This document shows positions 13,737 to 20,697 of a stretch of DNA of 28,975 bases, one piece after another. The notes below the pieces were generated by a model. The model did no database searches. It saw nothing but the letters and a program-made list of their open reading frames with translations, and was not told the DNA's origin. The DNA is taken from assembly GCA_946478635.1 (NCBI GenBank), contig CAMLCX010000008.1:1-28975 (forward strand). The letters are read 5' to 3'. The stretch comes from an uncultured Pseudomonadota bacterium. GTDB lineage: Bacteria > Desulfobacterota_B > Binatia > UBA9968. Position 1 is the stretch's first letter. Each line of letters begins with the position of its first letter. The position numbers and the translations under genes are program-made.

Positions 13737-16166
13737 ATGGAGTTGTCGAAGAGCGGTTTGTTTTCAACCCTCTTTTCGGCGCTCCTTCGTCCCTATCTGG
13801 CCCGGCTCGATCGGCCGTCTCTGCCCAAATACCGCGGCAAGCTCGCGCTTGCCGGTCTCAAAAAACCGGTCACTGTTAGCTGGGATGCTTTTGCCATTCC
13901 GCATGTCAGCGCGGCCGATGAATTCGATCTGTTTTTGGCCCAGGGGTTTCTGCACGCCCAGGAACGGCTATGGCAAATGGAGCTCAGCCGCCGCTTTCTC
14001 AGCGGACGCATGGCGGAGATCTTCGGCGACTTCGCGCTGCCGTGGCAAGATCTTTCCGTTCAATTTCGCCGCCGCACGACCGCCGATCTGGATTACTTCA
14101 TGCGCTTGCTGGAGATCGGCATCTCCGCCGAAGGCTCTCTCGCGCTGCTCTCGGAAGAACTCCACGAGCGCCTTGGCGCCTACTGCATGGGCGTCAATCG
14201 CTACATAGAGCAGTGCGGCAAAAAGCTTCCGTGGGAGTTTCGCTTGCTTCGCCATCGACCGGAGCCGTGGCGGGCGCAGGATACGCTGACCATCGGCAAA
14301 GGCTTTGCGCTGCTTCTCTCCACCGCGCTCTATACCCGCTTGAACTTTCTCGCCATCGCCAAAAAACTAGCCGGCCAGCCGGAAAAATTGAACGAGCTAT
14401 TTCCCGGCAGCCCCGTGGAGACGCCGGCGATCACACACACGATCTGGGATCAGGTCGAGGGCTTGTGGCGTTTTTTCAGCGGCATCCTGCCCGCGACCGG
14501 CAACTCTCCGGCCGGCCACGGCAGTAACAGCTGGGCGATTGCCCCGAGCCGCTCGGCAAGCGGCGGTGCGATACTGTGCAACGATCCTCACCTGCGCCTG
14601 ACCCTACCGCCGATCTGGTATTTGATGCACCTGCAAAGTGCTGAGCGGCAAAACGCCAGCGCCGCGTACGAGGTCTGGGGAGCTACGATTCCCGGCTGCC
14701 CGCTCGTACAGATCGGCCACAATCGCTCGATCTCCTGGGGCATTACCGCGGCGGTGTGCGATGATGTCGAGATTTACCGCGAGAAATTGCATCGGCTCGA
14801 CCCGGATCGCTATTTGGTCGGCCATGACTGGCAAAACATCGAATCTCACCGGCAGCTGATCGGCGTTCGAACTTCCAAACCGCTGGAGAAAATCATCCGC
14901 CGCACGCGCCACGGTCCGGTGATCAGCGACTTTACCGGTACGGCCGGCAGCGGTGAGATTCTATCGCTGCGCTGGACAGCGCATGAGCCGAGTGACGAGA
15001 TGCGCAGTCTGTACGGCGTCAACCGCGCAAACAATTGGAGGGAATTTAGGGAGAGCCTGCGGCACCACGGCGTACCGAGCTTGAATTTCATCTATGCCGA
15101 CCGCCGCGGCAATATCGGTTACGCGCTCGCCGGCAAGATTCCTCTGCGCGGCGAAGTCCCGAATCTGCTGCCGCTGCCGGGATGGGAAAAGGAAAACGAT
15201 TGGCGCGGTTATATTCCGTTCGATGAGCTGCCTCACATCTTTAACCCGCCGGAAGGGTTCGTCGCCTCGGCAAACAATCGCATTGCGGATTCCGACTACC
15301 CTTACCTGTCCCATTTCTTCGAGCCGCCGCACCGTTTTCGCCGCATCGGGCAATTGTTGCAGGCGCGGGAAACCCATTCCGTCGAAGACCTGGCGATGAT
15401 GCAGTTAGATCAGGTCTCCCTGCACGCCAGGGAACTGATCGCCATGCTGGGATCCGAGCTAGGGCAAATTTTCGGGGAGAGCACGGACGTCAAAATCGCC
15501 GCGGATTATCTGCTCGCCTGGGATGGGGCCTGCGCGGTTCAGAGTGTGGCAGCGGCGATCTTTCACGTATTCCATCATCATCTGTTGATGAACCTTTTGA
15601 GCGGCGACTTAGGCGAGGAGCTGTTTACCGCCTACGTCGAGATCTTGAACCAGTGCATTTCCCCCACGGACCGGATTCTCGCGAATCCGCAATCGAAATG
15701 GTTTGGCGTGCGCTCGCGATCCGAAATAGTAGCCTTATCGCTGCGCGGCGCCTGCGCGGAGCTGTCCCAGGCGCTAGGTGGCGATATTTCGGAATGGCGC
15801 TGGGGAAGGATCCACACTTTAAGCATGAACCACTCGCTCGGCCGCGTACCGATTCTGAGAAAACTACTTGGCATCGGCCCACTACCCACTCCGGGCAGCG
15901 GCTCAACCATCAATCTGGGGTTCTACCGTCATTCCAATCCATACGCTCACACGGTCGGCCCTTCGTTGCGCTTTATGGCCGATATGGGCACCCACCCAAG
16001 ATCCGAGTTCATCCTCCCATCCGGACAGTCCGGTCACCCTTGGTCAATTCACTATCGAGATCAAACCGTCCCGTGGCTCCGGGGCGAAAGAATCATAACA
16101 TTTGAAGGCGACGAGGAACGACCACTGACATCGGACACACCGCTTGAACTGCTGCCTTCTTTGTAA
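13737..16166 (+). CDS. Penicillin-acylase-family Ntn hydrolase
   Basis: An 809-residue precursor of the penicillin acylase/AHL acylase/aculeacin acylase family. Autocleavage would occur at HG|SNSWAI, making Ser263 the catalytic N-terminal nucleophile of the beta chain. SANNRI at 511-516 supplies the conserved Asn (513) of the oxyanion hole. Other family marks are WDAFAIPHVSAADEFDLFLAQGFLHAQERLWQMELSRR at 49-86 and CNDPHLRLTLPPIWY. Substrates of the family include beta-lactam side chains, acyl-homoserine lactones and other amides. The N-terminus is amphipathic and lacks a clear cleavable signal peptide, unlike most members, so its location is uncertain. The gene starts 37 bases after the GST stop, without a strong ribosome binding site. 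Confidence 0.92.
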   Translation: MELSKSGLFSTLFSALLRPYLARLDRPSLPKYRGKLALAGLKKPVTVSWDAFAIPHVSAADEFDLFLAQGFLHAQERLWQMELSRRFLSGRMAEIFGDFALPWQDLSVQFRRRTTADLDYFMRLLEIGISAEGSLALLSEELHERLGAYCMGVNRYIEQCGKKLPWEFRLLRHRPEPWRAQDTLTIGKGFALLLSTALYTRLNFLAIAKKLAGQPEKLNELFPGSPVETPAITHTIWDQVEGLWRFFSGILPATGNSPAGHGSNSWAIAPSRSASGGAILCNDPHLRLTLPPIWYLMHLQSAERQNASAAYEVWGATIPGCPLVQIGHNRSISWGITAAVCDDVEIYREKLHRLDPDRYLVGHDWQNIESHRQLIGVRTSKPLEKIIRRTRHGPVISDFTGTAGSGEILSLRWTAHEPSDEMRSLYGVNRANNWREFRESLRHHGVPSLNFIYADRRGNIGYALAGKIPLRGEVPNLLPLPGWEKENDWRGYIPFDELPHIFNPPEGFVASANNRIADSDYPYLSHFFEPPHRFRRIGQLLQARETHSVEDLAMMQLDQVSLHARELIAMLGSELGQIFGESTDVKIAADYLLAWDGACAVQSVAAAIFHVFHHHLLMNLLSGDLGEELFTAYVEILNQCISPTDRILANPQSKWFGVRSRSEIVALSLRGACAELSQALGGDISEWRWGRIHTLSMNHSLGRVPILRKLLGIGPLPTPGSGSTINLGFYRHSNPYAHTVGPSLRFMADMGTHPRSEFILPSGQSGHPWSIHYRDQTVPWLRGERIITFEGDEERPLTSDTPLELLPSL

Positions 16167-16217
16167 TAGCACACGTTTGCGTCCCGGCACTCAAGCCGCA
16201 CGCTAAAGAGGCTTTTT

Positions 16218-16898
16218 ATGCCGATCAAACTTCTTCTCGCCGACGACGAGCGACTGTTTCGCCAAAGTTTGAAGATTTTGCTCGAAAGAGGCACTGAAAT
16301 AAAAGTAGTCGCTGCCGCGGCCAATGGCCAAGAGGCGGTCACCCTGGCACGCGAGACGGAGCCGGATTTGGCGGTGCTGGACATCGATATGCCGCTGATG
16401 GATGGCATCAAGGCAGCTCGATTGATCCGCGCCGTTTCCCCGCACACAAAAACGCTTATGCTCTCCGTGCACCGCGAAGACGAAAAGATCAGGGCGGCGA
16501 TGCGCGCCGGTGCCGTCGGCTATATCCTTAAAGACACCGATCGGGAAGAATTCATCAACATCATTCGACAGACCTACGCCGGCAACCAGCCCTCCTCGCC
16601 CTATCTCGCCCATCTCGCGTTAGAGCGGGACGAAAGTCCTATGCCTATCGCAAACCGGTCGACTATTCTAAACTTTGTCGAAAGGTTCGGATTGACCGGA
16701 CTGGAAGTAAAAATCCTGCGCTTGACGACCGAAGGATTAAGCAATGAAGAAATTAGCGAGATTACCGGCATTGCCCCCGAGACAGTCAAGGGCCATTTGA
16801 AGTCGATATTCCGCAAGCTTGACGTCAAGAACCGCACTGAAGCCGCTGTATTAGCGGTCCGCGAAGGTCTTGACGATTACCCAATTGGGGGGGATTAA
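16218..16898 (+). CDS. NarL/FixJ-type response regulator, orphan
   Basis: A two-component response regulator of 226 residues. The receiver domain has the acidic pair Asp9-Asp10, the phosphorylated Asp55 (LAVLDIDMP), Ser83 in LMLSVH and Lys105 in GYILKD. The C-terminal LuxR-type helix-turn-helix runs GLTGLEVKILRLTTEG and LSNEEISEITGIAPETVKGH up to about residue 212. All phosphorylation residues are intact. AGAGG lies 9 bases before ATG 16218. No histidine kinase gene is adjacent, so its signal is unknown. It lies just upstream of the redox island and could regulate it, but nothing in the sequence proves this. Confidence 0.93.
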   Translation: MPIKLLLADDERLFRQSLKILLERGTEIKVVAAAANGQEAVTLARETEPDLAVLDIDMPLMDGIKAARLIRAVSPHTKTLMLSVHREDEKIRAAMRAGAVGYILKDTDREEFINIIRQTYAGNQPSSPYLAHLALERDESPMPIANRSTILNFVERFGLTGLEVKILRLTTEGLSNEEISEITGIAPETVKGHLKSIFRKLDVKNRTEAAVLAVREGLDDYPIGGD

Positions 16899-16918
16899 AC
16901 TCACTCCGAATTGGGGGA

Positions 16919-16947
16919 TTGACACTCCTCTCTTTGTACGACATAAA
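16919..16947 (+). promoter_or_regulatory. Putative sigma-70 promoter for the selenoperoxiredoxin/redox island
   Basis: A perfect TTGACA (16919-16924) and CATAAA (16942-16947, 4 of 6 matches to TATAAT) are separated by 17 bases. They lie between the response-regulator stop and ATG 17009, leaving a leader of roughly 55 bases. Two GAATTGGGGG-like tracts (about 16882-16892 and 16908-16917) lie directly upstream and could be protein sites. This is consensus-based inference. Confidence 0.5.
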
Positions 16948-17008
16948 GCATCAACTTTTAGACGATTAAAAGAAATGTCACTGGCGTGCGTCCAAGAGGG
17001 AGAAGGCG

Positions 17009-17575
17009 ATGACAAAAAATAGAAAAAAGTTGTCCCTGGCGCTGATAGCCTTTTTCTTTGTATTTGCGGCGGCGGGGCTTGCCAGCGCGCTCCAGGTGGG
17101 CGACAAAGCTCCGGACTTCGAATTGGACAGCACGAAGGGCGGCAAGCTCAAACTGAGCAGCCTGAAAGGCAAAAATGTTTTGATTAATTTCTACCGCAAC
17201 GACTTCGATCCCACCTGAGCGAAGCAATTGTTAGCGTCCGGTTCGGACGAGAATTATGCGAAGTTCAAAGCAGAGAATACCGAAGTTTTAGGGATTACCG
17301 CCGCGACCATGTTCGCCCAGAAAGCGTTTGCCGACTACTTCAAGATCAGTTACCCGCTTTTGGGCGGAGGACGCGATATCACGGTTGTCCATAAGATGTT
17401 AAAGGCTTATGACCTTCTTGATGAACCGAGGCTTACCGCGAAGCGCGCGTATATCATAATCGATAAGGACGGAGTCATTCGCTACTACGATATTCGACCA
17501 AGCCCCAACGAAAAAGATCTGCTCCCGACTGAAGCGCTATTGAACGAAGTCAAAAAGATAAACAAGGGCAGCTAA
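17009..17575 (+). CDS. Exported selenocysteine-containing peroxiredoxin (in-frame TGA at codon 70)
   Basis: Reading through one TGA (17216-17218) gives a 188-residue AhpC/TSA-type peroxiredoxin. A signal peptide (hydrophobic 8-27, cleavage near ASA) sends it to the periplasm. VGDKAPDFELDS at 30-41 is the standard thioredoxin-fold opening. FYRNDFDPT-Sec at 61-70 aligns with the family's FYPxDFTPxC, placing the TGA exactly on the peroxidatic cysteine. After it the frame stays family-like: KAENTEVLGI, QKAFADYFKISYPLL, KRAYIIIDKDGVIRYY. The chain has no Cys at all, so Sec70 would be the only reactive residue (one-Sec type). A GGU-loop hairpin follows the TGA. AGAGGGAG precedes ATG 17009. A nonsense mutation or sequencing error of TGC/TGT is the alternative; without suppression two fragments (17009-17218 and from about 17228) would appear. 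Selenocysteine machinery genes are not in the window. Confidence 0.85.
17216..17249 (+). promoter_or_regulatory. Putative bacterial SECIS element
   Basis: After the TGA codon (17216-17218), CGTCCG at 17235-17240 pairs with CGGACG at 17244-17249 around GTT. Opening the top G-C pair gives a 5-bp stem with a GGTTC loop. The GGU begins 21 bases after the UGA (18 in E. coli fdhF), and the G-U in the apical loop is the feature SelB reads. The lower stem is weak (an A/G mismatch zone). It lies within the coding sequence, as bacterial SECIS elements do. Confidence 0.65.
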
Positions 17576-17609
17576 ATAATAATAGCGTCAACAACGAAAG
17601 GAGAAATTT

Positions 17610-18053
17610 TTGAAAACTGCAAAATTCTCGGCAGCGCTCGCTGCGATTTTCGCCATAGCGTTGGTGTTTTCCGCCGGCTGTTCTTCGACGGGGTCGGGGG
17701 GAGGCAATCAAGGAATCAAACTCAAGCTAAGCGGGGACCAAGAAGTTCCTGCGGTCAAAACGGCAGCGTCCGGAGATGCCACCGTTGTAATCTCGCCGGA
17801 TAAATCGGTCAGCGGCACTATTAAGACCACTGGAATTGTCGCAACGGCAGCACATATCCATGAAGGACCCGCGGGTAAAAATGGTCCTGTCATTATTCCG
17901 TTCGCCAAAGGCGCGGATGATACATGGTCTATTGCCACGGGTGCGAAACTGACCGATGGGCAATACGCCAGCTACCAGGCAGGTAATCTTTACGTCAACG
18001 TGCATAGCGCGGCGAATAAGGGCGGCGAAATACGCGCACAGATTAAACCATAA
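17610..18053 (+). CDS. CHRD-domain lipoprotein
   Basis: A 147-residue exported protein. The signal peptide ends in VFSAGC, so Cys24 is a likely lipidated residue, followed by a Ser/Gly-rich linker. The rest is a CHRD (chordin-type) beta-sandwich: LSGDQEVPAVKT, AAHIHEGPAGKNGPVII and YVNVHSAANKGGEIRAQIKP are its hallmark strands, with conserved His in HIH and VHS. The molecular role of bacterial CHRD proteins is poorly known. The start codon is TTG 17610, fixed by AAGGAGA 6 bases upstream; no ATG fits. It is 34 bases after the selenoperoxiredoxin and 18 bases before the next gene, so it is probably in the same operon. Confidence 0.88.
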   Translation: MKTAKFSAALAAIFAIALVFSAGCSSTGSGGGNQGIKLKLSGDQEVPAVKTAASGDATVVISPDKSVSGTIKTTGIVATAAHIHEGPAGKNGPVIIPFAKGADDTWSIATGAKLTDGQYASYQAGNLYVNVHSAANKGGEIRAQIKP

Positions 18054-18071
18054 GGAAGGAGATTTTTAGCC

Positions 18072-18389
18072 ATGGTTCGGAAGTTCTTAGCGAGTGCATT
18101 GTTTGGTTTCATAACGTTGGCGGTCTCGTCGCAAGTTTTTGCCTTCACCTGCCCGGTCTTAATAAAAGGCGCCAACGAGTCCATCGCAAAAGCCGAGGCG
18201 GCCGCCGGCAAGATTACAGAGGACAGAGAAAAGGGCCGCGCCATGATGATGATCGAGTTAGCTAAACAGTGGAACAAAGAGGCCGACGCCGACCATAAGG
18301 AAGCCGGGGCGAAGAAAGACGCTCAGCTTCATTATCGCGCCGAGGCCAAAGCCAAAGCCGCAAAGGCGCTGGTCGATCAAGTGAAATAG
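18072..18389 (+). CDS. Small helical periplasmic protein of unknown function
   Basis: A 105-residue protein with a clear signal peptide (hydrophobic 5-22, cleavage after VFA at 22-24). The mature part is almost all helix, rich in Ala, Lys and Glu, with one Cys near its N-terminus (FTCPVLIKGANESIAKAEAAAG) and a Met triplet (RAMMMIELAKQW). The order of charges suggests a two- or three-helix bundle. I do not recognise the family. The start is strongly supported by GGAAGGAG about 13 bases before ATG 18072. It sits between the CHRD lipoprotein and the cytochrome cluster, so a role in the same exported redox system is possible but only by association. Confidence 0.8.
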   Translation: MVRKFLASALFGFITLAVSSQVFAFTCPVLIKGANESIAKAEAAAGKITEDREKGRAMMMIELAKQWNKEADADHKEAGAKKDAQLHYRAEAKAKAAKALVDQVK

Positions 18390-18447
18390 CGTGGTCCCCG
18401 TGGCAAGGCTGCAATGTCAAGTATAGAAATCAACTTACTCCGTTGTT

Positions 18448-19347
18448 ATGTGGACAATTCCCTCAAGGCTGCTCTATTCGTTGGCTGTTTTGCTCATTTT
18501 CGGAGCGTTTGCTCCTCGAACGGTCCTCTCCCAAGAGGGTCGGCAAGAGCTTGTTGAAAAAGGGCAATATATCTTCGCCATCGCAGGAGGCTGTGCTTGT
18601 CATACAGTGCCCGGAGGAACTCCATATGCAGGCGGGCGCGCCTTCCCCATTCCCTTGGGACGAGTCTATTCGACGAATCTCACCCAGGACAGAGAGACAG
18701 GGATTGGGGCCTGGTCGGATAAGGAGATTTTTGATGCGATTGTAAAAGGCATCCGACCTAACGGCCAGAAGCTTTTTCCAGTCATGCCTTATGAGGCCTA
18801 TTCCGGAATGATCGAAACAGACATTAAAGCCCTTATCGCATATTTAAGAAGTCTGAAGCCGGTTCGTAAAGAAACTCCCAAGCTTCAGACTCGCATCCCT
18901 TTTTATCGCTCCCTGCTTATTCCTTTATGGCTAAAATTTTTTGGCCGTTTTTCGACACCCGCCCTCCAGACTCCCAAGGTCGGCATAGAAAGAGGTCGCT
19001 ATCTGGCTGAGCACATTTCCTTATGCGGCGATTGCCACACGCCGCGAAACTTCCTAGGCGTCCCGAACCGTTCTCGCTATCTCGCCGGCATTAAAGTCGG
19101 GCCATTGGGAGATGAGATCCCTAACATCACACCAGACAAGCGGACCGGAATTGGAGAATGGAGCCGAGAAGAAATCGCGGATCTCACCTTGACCGGAATC
19201 AAGCCTAATTTGGACAACGTCCAAGGTCTCATGGAAGAAGTCATCCAGGGCGCTTCCCGAGGATATAAAAATATGACGCGCGAGGACGCGCTAGCAATCG
19301 CGGATTACTTGCAATCAATCCAGCCAATTGCTAATAATATCAACTGA
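18448..19347 (+). CDS. Exported diheme cytochrome c, copy A (first heme motif CXCH)
   Basis: A 299-residue protein resembling the cytochrome subunit of membrane alcohol dehydrogenases. An N-terminal signal or anchor helix (8-28) exports it. Domain 1 has GGCACHT (Cys49, Cys51, His52), where relatives have CxxCH, then YAGGRAFPIP, TNLTQDRETGIGAWS and VMPYEAYSGM with the likely axial Met113. Domain 2 has a normal CGDCHTPRN (Cys193, Cys196, His197). The short spacing in motif 1 is confirmed in the DNA (GGC TGT GCT TGT CAT) and is shared by copy A'. It probably carries electrons in the periplasm; no dehydrogenase is adjacent. An in-frame TAG 24 bases upstream forces the ATG 18448 start, although no ribosome binding site is obvious. 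Confidence 0.9.
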   Translation: MWTIPSRLLYSLAVLLIFGAFAPRTVLSQEGRQELVEKGQYIFAIAGGCACHTVPGGTPYAGGRAFPIPLGRVYSTNLTQDRETGIGAWSDKEIFDAIVKGIRPNGQKLFPVMPYEAYSGMIETDIKALIAYLRSLKPVRKETPKLQTRIPFYRSLLIPLWLKFFGRFSTPALQTPKVGIERGRYLAEHISLCGDCHTPRNFLGVPNRSRYLAGIKVGPLGDEIPNITPDKRTGIGEWSREEIADLTLTGIKPNLDNVQGLMEEVIQGASRGYKNMTREDALAIADYLQSIQPIANNIN

Positions 19348-19353
19348 TTTCTA

Positions 19354-19833
19354 ATGATGAAGCTATTACCCTCGAAACGACCCCGATTAACGACCCTCCT
19401 CCTGATTGCGAGCTGCCTGGTCTTCATTGGTGCTGTGAGCCAGGATTCGGTGGTGCTGAGACGGCAGTTAATGGAGAACAACAACAGCACAATAGCTAAT
19501 TCGCTAAACAAAGCCATAAAGGAAAAAAATTTCGCCGAAGTTGAAGGTAATTGCAATGTCATTCTCGAAAACATGGAAAGGGTCCTTGATTTTTTTCCGA
19601 CAGGAAGCCTCTCTGAAAACTCTCGGGCCAAGCCCGAAATATGGGCTAAATGGGGAGAATTCAGCAAGCATCCCGCCAACGTAAGAAGAGCGGCCCAGGA
19701 ACTGGCCGCCGCGGCCAAAGGCAGAGACGAGGAAGCGGTCAAAGTCAAATTTAAAGCGTTAGGCGAAGCCTGCAAAGGCTGTCATGACAGCTTTCGTTTG
19801 CCCAAACCGAAGGTGGGAGAAGATTTTCGATAA
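19354..19833 (+). CDS. Cytochrome c-prime-like (class II) protein, copy B
   Basis: A 159-residue exported protein with the heme motif near its C-terminus: CKGCHDSFR at 140-148 (Cys140, Cys143, His144), the layout of four-helix-bundle class II cytochromes. Residues 35-135 are helical, with LRRQLMENNNSTIANSLNKAIKE, ENMERVLDFFPTGS and KPEIWAKWGEFSK, as in cytochrome c-prime. Relatives bind NO or transfer electrons. The N-terminus has a hydrophobic signal (11-30); IASC at 18-21 could be read as a lipobox, but the hydrophobic run continues after it. It starts 6 bases after copy A's stop, so the two are co-transcribed. It is paralogous to the next gene. Confidence 0.85.
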   Translation: MMKLLPSKRPRLTTLLLIASCLVFIGAVSQDSVVLRRQLMENNNSTIANSLNKAIKEKNFAEVEGNCNVILENMERVLDFFPTGSLSENSRAKPEIWAKWGEFSKHPANVRRAAQELAAAAKGRDEEAVKVKFKALGEACKGCHDSFRLPKPKVGEDFR

Positions 19834-19943
19834 GCCTCTATTGTCAGCTGCAAGTTACCACCCCCTCAGTGCGACAACGCCATAAAATACCAATAAAAAT
19901 AAATAGCGGCATTGCAAAAATAATATTAGGAGGGAGCGCTACA

Positions 19944-20399
19944 TTGTCTACAAAGTATCTCCTCTACGGAGTGGCGTTTATTTTACTGTCTAATTTTATT
20001 TCTGCGCAGGTTTTTGCCCAGGAAGACGCGATTCTAAAGAGACGTCTCCTTATGGAGAACAACAATGATGCTGTTGTAAAAGCTTTGGTCAAGGCAGTAA
20101 AGGAAAAAGACTTCCCCGAAATACAAGTCAAGGTCAAGGGGATCATGGAGAACATGGATCAGCTTGTTGCGTTATTTCCCAAGGGCAGCGTCTCCGAAAA
20201 GTCCCGGGCCAAGGCTGAAATATGGGAAAAATGGGATGAGTTTACTAAGCTTCCCGGCACGGTAAACAAAGCGGCGCAAGCTTTAGCTGATGCGGCTAAG
20301 GCCAAGGACGAGGACGAGGTTAATGTCAAGTTGAAAGCCTTGGGCGATGCCTGTAATAACTGTCACCGTAGCTTCCGAGCTCCAAGGAAAGGCAGTTAA
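19944..20399 (+). CDS. Cytochrome c-prime-like (class II) protein, copy B'
   Basis: A 151-residue paralog of copy B: LKRRLLMENNNDAVVKALVK, MENMDQLVALFPKGS, RAKAEIWEKWDEFTKLP and CNNCHRSFR (Cys137, Cys140, His141) match B block by block. A signal peptide ends near AQVFA (21-25). The frame is open from 19869, but AGGAGGG at 19928-19934 points to TTG 19944 as start, and this removes a stretch with no signal-peptide character. A rho-independent terminator follows the stop, so this gene likely closes the operon that starts at 17009. The B/B' redundancy suggests either distinct partners or a recent duplication. Confidence 0.83.
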   Translation: MSTKYLLYGVAFILLSNFISAQVFAQEDAILKRRLLMENNNDAVVKALVKAVKEKDFPEIQVKVKGIMENMDQLVALFPKGSVSEKSRAKAEIWEKWDEFTKLPGTVNKAAQALADAAKAKDEDEVNVKLKALGDACNNCHRSFRAPRKGS

Positions 20400-20470
20400 C
20401 CTACGCCACGTCACTGGAAACTGAAGCAACAGTCATAGGCCAACGATTGCCTTTACAATCCGTCTTCGAG

Positions 20471-20503
20471 AAGGCCCTTGCTTGATGGCAAGGGCCTTTT
20501 TTT
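20471..20503 (+). terminator. Rho-independent terminator after the B' gene
   Basis: AAGGCCCTTGC (20471-20481) pairs perfectly with GCAAGGGCCTT (20488-20498) around TTGATG. The stem runs into seven T residues (20497-20503). It separates the first part of the redox island from copy A' and the cupredoxin. Confidence 0.9.
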
Positions 20504-20697
20504 GCTCTGGCTCATATGGATAATCGTTAAGTTAAAGGACTCGTTGTTGCGAGATTAACCGTGAAATCAAACGCAGAAATTTATTGGGGAGTTTTTTGCC
20601 ATTTCGCTCATCCTGTCGTCTCAGGTGACAACACTCAACGGCACCAGTGACGGGGCTGCAATGTCAAGTTTAAATGAAGCCAACTTACTCCGTTGTT

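Noticed and set aside
17228..17575. Separate 115-residue gene starting at a TTG after the TGA
   Set aside because: It has no ribosome binding site, starts mid-domain, and is in frame with the upstream peroxiredoxin half; read-through as one selenoprotein explains both pieces.
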